64,000 nucleotides of DNA from Diplocarpon mali (lineage: Eukaryota > Ascomycota > Leotiomycetes > Helotiales > Drepanopezizaceae). This document shows, one piece after another, positions 32,133 to 42,924 of this stretch. Each line of letters opens with the position of its first letter. Position 1 is the first letter of the stretch. A model generated the notes under the pieces. It was not told the origin of the DNA and did no database searches. It saw only the letters and a program-made list of their open reading frames with translations. The position numbers and the translations under genes are program-made. The stretch covers positions 1-64,000 of the forward strand of contig JAENRP010000010.1 of the NCBI GenBank assembly GCA_024741835.1. The letters are read 5' to 3'.

Positions 32133-35100
32133 TATAAGAATAAACTAGCTCCAAAACTCCTTATATCTTAATATTTAACTTATTATACCTATGTTTCTTA
32201 ATTCCTTAAATAAGAGTCTAAACTATACCTTAGTCGATAGTTATTCCTTCTAGGTCTTAGGTAAGTACGTTCTTAGAAGATGCCTCGATAAATAGAGTCG
32301 CCTTAGGTTCTCTATATAGTATAAGCCCTTTACGTTGAAAGCGGCAATTTATTTGATTATATTAAGCGTCTTATTAGTCTGCAGCTGCCCTCGTTTATAC
32401 CCCTTCTTATCAACTATATAATATGTTTAAAATGTATATTTTTCCTCCTCCTCCCCTTCCCCCTTATATACTATAACTTGCCTTTTTCCCATTTATATCC
32501 TTTACTAAGCCTCTTCTATAATCATAGGTATATATTTAAGTAATCCTAGAGTATGAAAGTAAAGGTCGAAGGTAAAGGTAAAAGAGGTAGTTTAATATAG
32601 AGAAAAAATTTTCACTCCGACGTTTTTGAAGGCTCCAGCTTTATTCAACTTATAGTTGAATTACTTAGTGATAGAAAGGACTTAATCTCGGCTCTGCAGA
32701 CTCTTAAAAAAGTCGGCAGGTTCGTAGGAGACGCCGCGTACAGGTGTTGAGTCGTCGTCTCCCTAAGAATCGCTATTGTGATTGGGCAAGTAAGAGAAAT
32801 ACTAGCTCTACTGTGTATATGTATTCTTCGCTCTTGAAGTATTTTGATAAGAAATGATGAACGCGACTTAGTCGGCGCTCACAATCCGACGCCGACCTTA
32901 TCTTGACTATCAAGCCTTACTAGGAAACTCGGCGTAGGTTGTAGGGCGCTCCACTACCGGGTGACGGCTATCTAGGGAATGTAGAAGGGCTTATTTTGCT
33001 GGTTAAAATTGGCATATTCGTATATACGCCAAAGCATATATATTTATAGAATAGCTGCATACTGAAAATTTGAAGGAAGTATATTAGCGTCGATAAATCA
33101 TATGCTTGTAGTTACCCGATTGCAAGTGATGCCCGAGGCTTGGCGACGAGTACGCCGACGAGAGGGACACGGGCTTTGGTTTTGACGGCTCAATGTGGTT
33201 GGTTAAGCGAGGTAATGAATTTGGGTATCTACTCACGAATTCTTTTGAATTCAAGTACGGTGAATTACAAGAACACATAAATTGTATCATAGATATTGAC
33301 ATACTTCGCGGCAGCAAATCAAGTTCAAGTACCAGAAGACGAATACGGGGAGTGCATAACCCTCAAATCATATTTTATAGTTAGATGTAATTTGAGAAAG
33401 CAAAACTCAAGTACACTGCATGAAGAAAAGAAGCCGAATAGAGGGTTTTGGCAACCCAGGTACCGAACTCTGTCATACTATTATTAGAGTCAGGTCGGAC
33501 TACTGATGCGGATGGATAGGGCAAATCAAACTCTATACCGATGACCAAGCAGTTATTGATACTGTATTCAGCTTAGTTTTAGTGGCAAAACGGGTCGCTC
33601 AAGCTTAAGACCAGGCCTCCTTCTTCAACCAAATAGTACGCAGAAGCCCGACTTGTAAACTTCTCGTCTGTAAAGCTTCTTGCCATTATTATTACGGCAG
33701 TTTTTCATGAATAAACTACTGCTTTTCCCCCTTGAATCGTATAATTACTAATGCCGTCAACAGCGATTTCAAGCTTTTATATAATAATCAATACTACATA
33801 TAGCGTTTCAGTTTAGGCTACAAAGTGAATCACATTACAAAGCTAAAGTAGCTAAGGAACATGGTAGGTGGCTAACAACTGCGCTTGAGCCTTTCATGTC
33901 ACAAGGCATAACTCAACTGATAACTGAGTTTGCAAAATCCAACGAAGTTATAGTTAAGCTATTACAACTAGGTTACAAAGTAGAAAAATTAGGAGTTGTT
34001 TCAGACCTAAAACTGAGCTTAATATCTGAGTTGCAAAATCCCTCTACTGGCTAGGAAAATTATCTGAAGCGTGATCTTCTACTCCATATACTCGGGGGAA
34101 AAAAAAGGTAAATCAGGCCGCATATGTTATTTCGCCCAAATACTTTTTCAAATGGCTGGAGTCCTGACTTCTCGGTGGATCTTTGCCCTGGTTTTGATCC
34201 ACTGTACTTGAGATAAAAATAAAGCACTGGTGCCTCAGTAAGCATTGTCTTCCTCCCAAGCATAAACCTACTTTTCGCCCCTACGATGCCCCCTTCCCCC
34301 GCTCTCCACCCAAATTGAATTTCGCGACGTCCAAAAAATGGAGAAGTGGGACTGAAAAAGAGCCCGTGTGAATGAGTAGTCTGTAAGGAGCGTGGCTGAT
34401 AATGACAAGCACATTCAGCGCCTGCTACTATCTTGAAGTTTCTATACATATTCTACTATTTGTACTTCGAAAACCTGATTCTGGCTTTTGCCTTGGTCTC
34501 AGCAAGGGTTTTTAACCTCTGAGGAACGGAGCTTCGTTAAATGCCCGCAAAAGTACACATTTGAAATTCAATTATCGGCCGGGAGAGGAGAGGGGGGCTG
34601 TACTACGAGGTATCTTGTTGATGTTGATTCAAGCTAAGCCTATATGTATTACCATTTATCACTTTGTTCTTCTGTTTACTCATCTATATGAGCACTTGAA
34701 TATATATATTTTAGTTTTTCCTCTCGAGAAAATGTATAGCAAGGATAACTGTAACGTATAAGTGGTTATGCCAAGGGCTAAGATAGCTAAAGCTGGAAAT
34801 GCCCTCTTATTGACTGCGTTGATTAGTTGCATTAGAAAGCTCCTAACTAACTGGTGGAGCGCCTGATGGGGAGCTCCCCGATTAGATTGGTTGGTAATTT
34901 TTTCAATTGTTAGTGTGACTTGTCAATGTCGACTTATCTGCGTTCTTAGTTATTCACTACTATCAGTTTCTCCTACTAGCAGGCGTTGAGCAATTGTACT
35001 GGATTTTTCAAAAAAAAAAAAATCGCAATAAGGTCCTCCATATCTCTTAGCACTGAACCTCCGCATTTTCGTTCTGCTAGCACGCATCCTGGTCGGGTTG

Positions 35101-36638
35101 GCCATAGTTCGTTACAGTCGATGGCATAAGGCATAAGACATAGTAACATCCGCGATCATTCAATCTAGAGCAGACCAGATATGGATTAGTCCAGCAATCT
35201 AGATGCTTTCGACGGTATTGTGGAGACCGTACATGTTGATGACATGCAATAGATATTACTCCCAGAGAGAGGGACGCTGGCTCTGTCCAGGCGGAATAGA
35301 TGTGCGGACCATGCAATAATAATGCTATGTAATACACTGGGACCTCAGTGGGCTTCCCTGTTGCCATTTAATATACCAATGCTATCGACATCTTCAAACT
35401 GAGTCCTACGCTGGATACATGGACACCTTCTGCTGTCAACAGATTATATAAGCACGTAAGAAAACATAGTCTTATTGCAAGCCAGGTGATTTATGTCATG
35501 CCTAGTTGCAGAGGTGAACACCAACCCGAACAGCAAAGGCAGATGAAACAGATAAAAGAAAAATGCCCAGTAATACAAGTATAGCGTTTGGGCTAATCTG
35601 GAGGATAACTGTACTGACTAAACTGCTGCTCTACTGCTGCTCTGCTACTGTCATGCTATATAGTATTGTGATCTTTTACATGACACTGTAGATAATAGTG
35701 GTATTTGTAGATCCGAGAACATATTGGGATTGTGTCGTATGACAAGCAAGTTGACGTCAATGGCAAGTAGCTTACGTCATACCGAAGCAAGCTTGAGATT
35801 CCAAGAGTAAATCCAAAGAAACTACTTTATTGCAAGTTAAACTAAAACCATTCAAAAGTATGACAAACCTTGCAAACTGACAGAAACTATCGTTACATAT
35901 GCGGTGCTGTGATATATTTTTAGCTTACAGAATGAGTGTTTTTTCTGGTTTTATCATCCTTGCGATGAAGTAGTCCTGTTTAATGGTGCTGTCCAAGGCA
36001 ACTCGAGTCATAAAGACGTTATCAAGAAGTAAAATATCAAAACTGAAAAGGACTCATTAAAGAGAGGGGAAGCATGAGCCTTGCGTATCGGCTCCGTGCT
36101 AGTCAGCGCCTAAATACTCAATCAGTACACAGAGTGGTTTCATGCCCTTACTGTAGTCATCACGCTTTCTACTTATTATTCAAATTTGTCGGAGCCAATA
36201 TCTTCACCGCGCGCAGTTAGCAGCTAGTCGGAGAAGCTCGTTTAAACATTCTAAATACATTTTCCCTTGAGCCTATCGAGTCGATTCTGGAGAAAGGTAT
36301 CTTACCTTATTAGAGGGAAAAGTACTAACTCTACCAGAATTCATCGCGCGATATTGCCGCTCGCTGTGAACAGAACCGAAATGATGTGGTTGTATGGAGC
36401 AGGCGGATCAGAATTCTTCCATTTTCTCGGCAGCATCCCTCGGTCCGGAACCCTGCCTGCTGTCTGTAAGCAGCAATGAGCCGCCATCTGATTGGCTGCA
36501 GGGAGTCTTAGAGCATTCGACATCACCATCGTCGACGTTTACACGCCACATCTGAATTGCCTCAAAACCACCTGTGGCCCGCCCTTCCAGATTCTGCCTA
36601 TCATTGTCTTTCTTGATTCTCGGCTCAATAACTTCTAG
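32133..36638. other. Gene-poor transition between repeat block and SDH1
   Basis: About 4.5 kb of intermediate composition. Short frames exist (such as minus 34,060-34,449 and minus 35,077-35,367), but none shows a recognisable domain, intron pattern or start context, and I do not call them genes. A possible F-box relic is at about 32,630-32,745. The last 400 bases before 36,639, pyrimidine-rich near the start codon, should hold the SDH1 promoter and 5' leader. Confidence 0.6.
32630..32745 (+). pseudogene. Possible F-box fragment
   Basis: One plus frame reads SFIQLIVELLSDRKDLISAL then QTLKKVGRFVGDAAYR. This resembles the start of fungal F-box/ankyrin proteins (a LPVELL..I...L.D.KDL pattern) with several residues missing in the middle. 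No start codon, downstream ankyrin repeats or continuous frame are seen. Weak evidence from one motif. Confidence 0.2.
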
Positions 36639-38863
36639 ATGTCTTCAATCGCCATGCGGCGGCTTGCCTCTGGCCCATCAGTACGTTGCTTTCCCCCACC
36701 TAGCCGGCATCACAGGACAGGCACTAATTCCGCGGTGAAGCTCTCGAGGGCGTTAAGGAATCAGAACAGAGCTTTCTCTGCGACGAGATCTGCTGGTATG
36801 TGGCGGAACAGAAGCTTTGGGTCCCTTGCTCGAGGATTAACATCAGCCAGCTCGAATCATTACACATGCGCCTCTCCGTGCTAAGGAAGCATCTCCCTTC
36901 GTTAGCAATAAATACCCTGTGGTCGTACGTACACTCGGCAAAAAGAAGACTGCCACATTTCTGATGGAAAGTAGGACCACGAATACGATGCGATTGTCGT
37001 CGGCGCCGGCGGAGCTGGTCTGCGAGCTGCCTTCGGGCTTGCCGAGGCTGGTTTCAACACGGCTTGCATATCGAAACTGTTCCCAACTCGAAGTCATACT
37101 GTAGCTGCCCAAGGAGGAATCAACGCTGCGTTAGGTAACATGCATGAGGACGATTGGAGGTGGCATATGTATGATACGGTCAAGGGTTCGGATTGGCTCG
37201 GAGACCAGGATGCTATTCACTATATGACAAGAGAGGCGCCACAATCCGTTATTGAGTTGGAGAACTATGGATGCCCTTTCTCGAGAACGGACGATGGAAA
37301 GATGTTAGTTTTCCCAAGGGGGATGATGTGCAAATACTCACTCTCATAGTTACCAGCGTGCTTTCGGAGGTCAATCGCAAAAGTTCGGGAAGGGCGGCCA
37401 GGCTTACAGATGCTGCGCAGCTGCTGACAGAACCGGACACGCCCTCCTCCACACTCTTTATGGTCAATCTCTTCGTCATAACACCAACTACTTTATCGAG
37501 TACTTTGCTATGGACCTGATCATGGAGGATGGCGAGTGCAAGGGTGTTATTGCATATAACCAGGAGGATGGTACCCTGCACAGATTCAGAGCACACAATA
37601 CTGTACTAGCTACTGGTGGGTACGGACGTGCATACTTCAGTTGTACATCCGCACACACTTGCACAGGTGACGGAATGGCTATGGTTGCTCGAGCTGGTCT
37701 CCCTAACCAGGATCTCGAATTCGTCCAATTCCACCCCACAGGTATTTACGGAGCTGGCTGCTTGATTACCGAGGGTGCTCGTGGAGAAGGGGGATATCTT
37801 TTGAATTCCGAAGGTGAACGATTCATGGAGAGATACGCACCAACTGCCAAGGATCTTGCGTCTCGCGACGTTGTCTCCCGATCGATGACTATGGAAATCC
37901 GCGAAGGACGTGGTGTTGGCCCAGATAAGGATCACATTTACCTCCAACTTAGCCATCTGCCCGCAGAAGTCCTCCACGAGCGTCTTCCAGGTATCTCTGA
38001 GACCGCATCTATTTTCTCCGGCGTCGATGTACGAAAGCAACCTATTCCAGTTCTGCCAACCGTCCACTACAACATGGGAGGCATTCCAACAAAGTACACC
38101 GGGGAGGTTCTCACAGTTGATGAGGCTGGTAAGGACAAAGTTGTTCCAGGTCTATTCGCATGCGGAGAGGCTGCTTGCGTTTCCGTCCATGGAGCTAATC
38201 GTTTGGGAGCCAACTCCCTTCTCGATCTGATCGTCTTTGGTCGTGCCGTATCCCACACTGTACGAGATAACTTTGAGCCCGGTATGCCACACAAAGATAT
38301 CAGCGCCGACGCAGGTGCCGAGTCTATTAGCATGCTCGACAAGATCAGAACCGCCGACGGACCACTCAGCACCCACGAGATCCGCTTGAAAATGCAAAAA
38401 ACCATGCAAACAGACGTCAGCGTATTCCGAACTCAGGAGTCTCTGGATGAGGGCGTCAAGAAAATCAACGAGGTCGACCAACTCTATAAGGATGTCGGAA
38501 CCAAGGACCGAAGCATGATCTGGAACTCGGATTTGGTTGAGACGTTGGAGCTGAGGAACTTGTTGACTTGCGCGTAAGTATTTTCTTTCGACATCACTCT
38601 TACCTTCCACCTACTTCTTCATAACAGTGCTCACACGAAACAGTGTCCAGACCGCCGAGTCCGCAGCCGCAAGAAAGGAATCCCGCGGCGCCCATGCCCG
38701 TGAGGATTTCCCAGATCGCGATGATAAGGAATGGATGAAGCACACGCTGAGTTACCAGAAGAAGCCACATGGGAAGACGGAGCTCAGCTACCGTGGCGTT
38801 GTGGCACATACTCTGAATGAGGCCGAGTGTGCGGCTGTCCCTCCTTTTAAGCGTGTGTACTAG
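36639..38863 (+). CDS. SDH1: Succinate dehydrogenase flavoprotein subunit, mitochondrial
   Basis: Complex II subunit that oxidises succinate to fumarate and passes electrons to FAD and then the iron-sulfur subunit, in the mitochondrial inner membrane. Exons read by eye: 36,639-36,795; 36,851-36,924; 36,975-37,303; 37,350-38,573; 38,644-38,863, giving 667 residues (fungal SDHA is usually about 640-650). Introns are 55, 50, 46 and 70 bp. A basic Ser/Arg-rich leader of about 75 residues fits a mitochondrial presequence. Then come the FAD dinucleotide motif [20 protein letters not shown], the SHTVAAQGG segment whose His binds FAD covalently, [19 protein letters not shown], and the C-terminal [16 protein letters not shown]. 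All key residues are present and no disruption is seen. The start is the first ATG before the presequence. The leader is somewhat long, so exon 1 is the least certain part. Confidence 0.96.
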
Positions 38864-40085
38864 ATTTGTAGTCCTGCTTTTTTTTTATCCTCGGGCCGGT
38901 GGGTATCAGCCCTACTGTAGCATAGTACTGATAGCTGCGTTTGGCGGGTTAGATGCATTATGAGACATTTTTACATGGAGTTTGTTTTTTATGACTTGAA
39001 TTAGAAAGCTATGAAGTGATGACGTGCTGTAGGATGTCCTTCTCTGGGCATGGGAAACGGGGTTGGTCTTCTCATGTCTAACTGCCATTTCATCGAGCCC
39101 TACCTCCCACCCTTAGGTCCTCTGAAGCGTCTCCTCCAGTGTTTCCCTGCTTCCCCTGATCCTAGTGCTCATCCTATGCTGTCCCCGTGTGAAAGCTCGG
39201 TTTCCCTGTATATCCTGGGCTTTAGAATAATCTTTTCTATTTCTTCTCATTCTCCTGATTCTCCCTGATCCCTATTAGGCCTCTCGCTGCGCCGCGTCTA
39301 TACTTCTTCGTATTAAGCACGCGATCTTTAGACCCTTTATAAGCCTCTCTTGCTCTCCACTCCCCAACTTTCCTATCCGCGATCTTGTACTTCTAATTCA
39401 TCCTCGCTCTTCCCGACCTCTCCCTCTATCTCGCGAGCTGCTTTGCCAGAAACACGTATCTCACTTGCTTGCTTCAGAGGAATTGGGAGATGAGATACAG
39501 GGAGGGTTCGGGAGTAAAGTGGGAGCAGGGCATATAAAGAGGGTGAGAGCTTGTACATTAGAGGTTTACGACGAGCGAGCGAGGGACGTTACGGAGTATA
39601 GAGGGCAAAGATGGAACGGGAAGTGGGATGGCAGAAAGGGAGGTAGAAAGAGGTTTTGCAAGGGGGAGGTCAGCTCAGCAAGACAAGTTTGAAGAAGACC
39701 GAACATAAGTGTGATACTCATCTAATGTCTGTGCTATTGTCGATTAATCAAAAGAGTTCTCGAGTCCAAAGGGATCACACGAAGTTTCTTCAGGATGGAC
39801 ATACCGTAAGATATAAACATCGTGACAAAATAAAGGGATAAGTGAGTGACTAAGCGAGCCGATAAGGTCGCAATAACTAGGCCAGGCTGCCGGAACAAAC
39901 ACCAACAATGAAGGTAATACATGAGGTCAGCCGTCCGCTCAAGATGCACCCCCTACCGGCGATGCGCACAGAGTCAAATCACAATCCCATGAATTCTGGT
40001 AGTATTTGCTCCACAACGCCTCAACTGCGTATGAACTGTAATGTTAACCACTCCCCAGAAACTACGGCAACGCCTTAGCACAACC
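38864..40085. other. Intergenic region between SDH1 and the GRF-finger gene
   Basis: About 1.2 kb. A T-rich stretch just after the SDH1 stop and CT-rich tracts around 39,250-39,450 are seen. Short frames on both strands lack recognisable domains. It should contain the SDH1 3' end and the promoter of the next gene. Confidence 0.6.
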
Positions 40086-41141
40086 ATGACTTCGCCTCTG
40101 AGAGGCTTTTTCGATGATGGAATCTGGAGATGTAAGTATCTCGCCCGATTTGCTGTAAGTTACTGATGCTTCACAGGCAATTGCGATCCACGTCTACCAG
40201 CGGCCAAATTCCAGGTCAAGAAACGAGGGGCGAATAACGGGCGTTGGTTCTACACATGTCAGAAATCCAAGGACGACGGGGGCTGCGGATTATTTCTGTG
40301 GAAAGAGGATGCAGCTATAAGGGAGATGCGTGCCGTCATAGGGAATTTGACGAGCGAAGTGGAGAGGCCAGTGACGCCTGCAAGTGCACTGAGTACGATC
40401 GTGTCGCTAAAATCAGAAGATGGCGATGATGACGAAGAGAACTTTGGCGACTGGCCGTTGTCGCCTGAAGACGAGAGGGATATCGCGAGGCGACTCGCGC
40501 AGACAGTCCCTGGATCGCCTTCTCTACACACGCCCCGTAAGGCAGTAAAGACAAACGAAATTGCAACCCCTGGCAGTAAGAGGAAGCTGGATGAACATAT
40601 GCTGCCGACTCCGTCTACGGGCGGCAGAAGCCTCGCAGGTTATGGTACTGGTATTAAGGACGAAGATATCTTGACTAATCCGTTCTCGGGGCACAAGGTG
40701 TGGATGTGGCATGGGAATGAACAAGTTAAGCTTCGGAGTCCTCCTGCAACACCCACGCCTACTCGGTACAGAAAATCGTCAGGTGCGCGTGCATCTCAAG
40801 AGCCCCAGGGTACCTGCGTGCCGCAGAACTACGATATTGGCGATGAAGTCCTGGGGCTGCTGAAAGACCAGCATATCGACGACGATACAATGGCTAGCTT
40901 GAGAGCGCTCTTGAGTAAACATGCTTTGAAGACCTGTGGTATTGCAAAAGGAAGGGACATCACGAGAATGGCGCTTAGGGCCAAGGACAGCAAAATAGCG
41001 GAGCTGCAACAGAAAATATCGGCGTTGGAAGCCCAGCGTGAGATTGACAGGACTGTGATCCGGCATTTCAAAAGCGATATTGCGGGGAGCTTTGAGACGA
41101 GGCGTGCAGGAGGGAAGTCTAGGGGGCGAGGCAGTGGGTGA
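40086..41141 (+). CDS. GRF-type zinc-finger protein with C-terminal coiled coil
   Basis: Two exons, 40,086-40,131 and 40,177-41,141, with a 45-bp GT..AG intron, giving 336 residues. Joining the exons creates the GRF finger at residues about 14-60: CNCDPRLPAAKFQVKK, then NNGRWFYTC and GGCGLFLW. This fits the C-X-C ... GRxFYxC ... C-x-F-x-W pattern of zf-GRF, a single-stranded nucleic-acid-binding module found in Neil3, APE2 and TOP3A. The middle (about 80-240) is acidic and Ser/Pro-rich, with SPEDERDIARR and other low-complexity parts. Residues about 285-320 (KDSKIAELQQKISALEAQ) are a predicted coiled coil, and the end is Gly/Arg-rich (GGKSRGRGSG). No nuclease or polymerase domain is present, so this looks like a stand-alone fungal adaptor; a DNA-repair or replication role is inferred from the finger alone. 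Confidence 0.85.
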
Positions 41142-42189
41142 ATCCCTTTCGCGCGATACTTCTTTAACCAGTGAAAGCGAAAGCTTGGGTCTCGGCTCCA
41201 CGTCTAGCTTCGCCCATTGCGTCGGAGTCAGCACAGCAAAAATACGCTGCTACATGTACAGACTGTGAGCTTCCAGTCTAATCTGCGGCTTTGGGGTTGC
41301 TCTGGGGCTCATGGCCACTTCATAAACGCTCCTCAGGTCTGCCCTCCTTTTGAGCTCGACATCTCAGCCAGAAAGAAGCTGAAGACACATGCAGAGAGAA
41401 TCTACTCTGAAGGGGCCGATTCAACCAGCAGCATGGCATCTCCCAGATATCAACTTATTTCAAGCGTAATAGCTGATTGTTCTTGGCGTTCTAGAAGATA
41501 CTATTCTGCATTTGTCGGCTCCTAGAGTCAAATGCCTCGTGTTCTATCAGGAGCACAGGGTTGGTGCATCTGCAGGTACACAACCGAACATCTAACGATC
41601 GAGGATTCCTGGAGTACGCAGTATGCAGCATAACACAGGCGGGGTTCTTTCAAGATGTTTTGATCGGAGGTCAACTTGGTATTGTGCCTCTGGAATTTAG
41701 CGCACAGCAAAGCTGAGAAGAGCACGACCAAGGCTCATACTACAGTCTCGTGGTTTGAAATGTATTTACTAGGTCTTATCTACAGCTTGGGTCACTTCAT
41801 GACATGCGTAAGTGGGTACTTTGGATACTATAACGACAGTAAAAGTATGCTCAGCATAGTAATCTGGCAAATGCCATCTCTTTCCGCCCTCCCTACAGAG
41901 CCGGTCTGCGATGCCGTGCAACAGATACAAGCGCCTGCCCGTATAAATCCGCAGCAGTCTGCCTGGCAGCGATGCATGTCTCTCCTACTCGATTTTGTCT
42001 CCGGGCAAGCCGAGATCTCATCCCGTGAATCGGCGCCCAGGTTTGCTGCGGAAGTATTCGTGATTGCATATTAGTAAGATCTGAAGAAGGGCGAGGCTTG
42101 AATCTGTTCTATCTACCAGGCTCGCTCTGGTTCCTTGATACCTGGAGAATGGCTGGCTTGTCTCTTGGACGTCGCGCCTTTTTCCCTTC
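41142..42189. other. Intergenic sequence downstream of the GRF-finger gene
   Basis: About 1 kb with no supported gene. A 132-codon plus frame (41,676-42,074) begins without ATG and shows no domain. Not annotated as coding. Confidence 0.5.
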
Positions 42190-42650
42190 CTTCTCGTAAG
42201 ATGGTTGTCCCTGTAGTGTAGAGACCTAGAAGAAAAGGAGTCACGTGATAGTCACGTGACAGTCGAGGAGTCACGGGATAGAGAGTCGAAGGAGGAGTCA
42301 CGTGATATAAGTCACGTGACAAAGTCATATAATCGGCTAAGGGTCGAAGGGGGTATATATAGGACCACTGTTGTACTTAGAGACAGCGCGCAATGCCAAC
42401 CACCTATTCTACCCCTAACTAGTGAATTGTCCTAGTTCTTGTCTTCGGAGAGCCCGCTTGTGGTGCTTCCTCCCTCTTGTCTTTGGTCTTCACATAGGCC
42501 TATTCTTGTATCGTGCCTGCTCCCTTTTATAGTAGGTGTGCTTCAGGAGGAGGGAGGAGAACACGTATTTGGCGACTCCGTTCGTGAGATACGGGAGGAG
42601 GCCAGCGCTGTCGGTCCTACCGGGGCAGAGGTCGAGAAGTCAGCCTGACT
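42190..42650 (+). repeat. Possible solo LTR or retroelement leader with CACGTG boxes
   Basis: Contains four CACGTG hexamers (42,242; 42,253; 42,299; 42,313) plus one altered copy, then GGGTATATATAGG as a TATA-like box (42,350-42,362), and further on the string TTTGGCGACTCCGTTCGTGAG (about 42,569), a phrase resembling leaders next to LTRs of Ty3/gypsy elements. No partner LTR or target duplication was found. It could also be an ordinary promoter region. Confidence 0.3.
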
Positions 42651-42924
42651 CGAGAGGTGGGACTGGTGCGGGCAGACGAGTTGGTGGCTTGTTTGTGTTT
42701 ACATTTCCCCGCCACTTCCAACAGCTATCCCGGAAACCGACGTGCTCCATGTAGGCAGGCCCTCGCGAGTGGAATCCTCAAGCTCCATGCCAAACCATCA
42801 GTTCGGATGAGCAGAATGCTGGATGGGAAGCTCATAAGGCCGTTCCAGAAGCTGTTTGTTGCGTAGAGCCTATGCTCCACAGGGCTGGATATCAGCGCTC
42901 TCACTCAAAGCAACATCAATCAGT

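Noticed and set aside
34060..34449. A 129-codon minus frame as a gene
   Set aside because: No domain, no intron structure, Arg/Ser-rich composition typical of shadow frames, and isolated in gene-poor DNA.
36662..36717. An additional intron in SDH1 exon 1 (GTACGT to CACAG)
   Set aside because: It would be 35 bases, too short for fungal splicing, and would shift the frame of the presequence.
37606..38610. Several minus-strand frames of 110-153 codons over SDH1
   Set aside because: They are complements of the intact SDH1 exon 4 and have no independent support.
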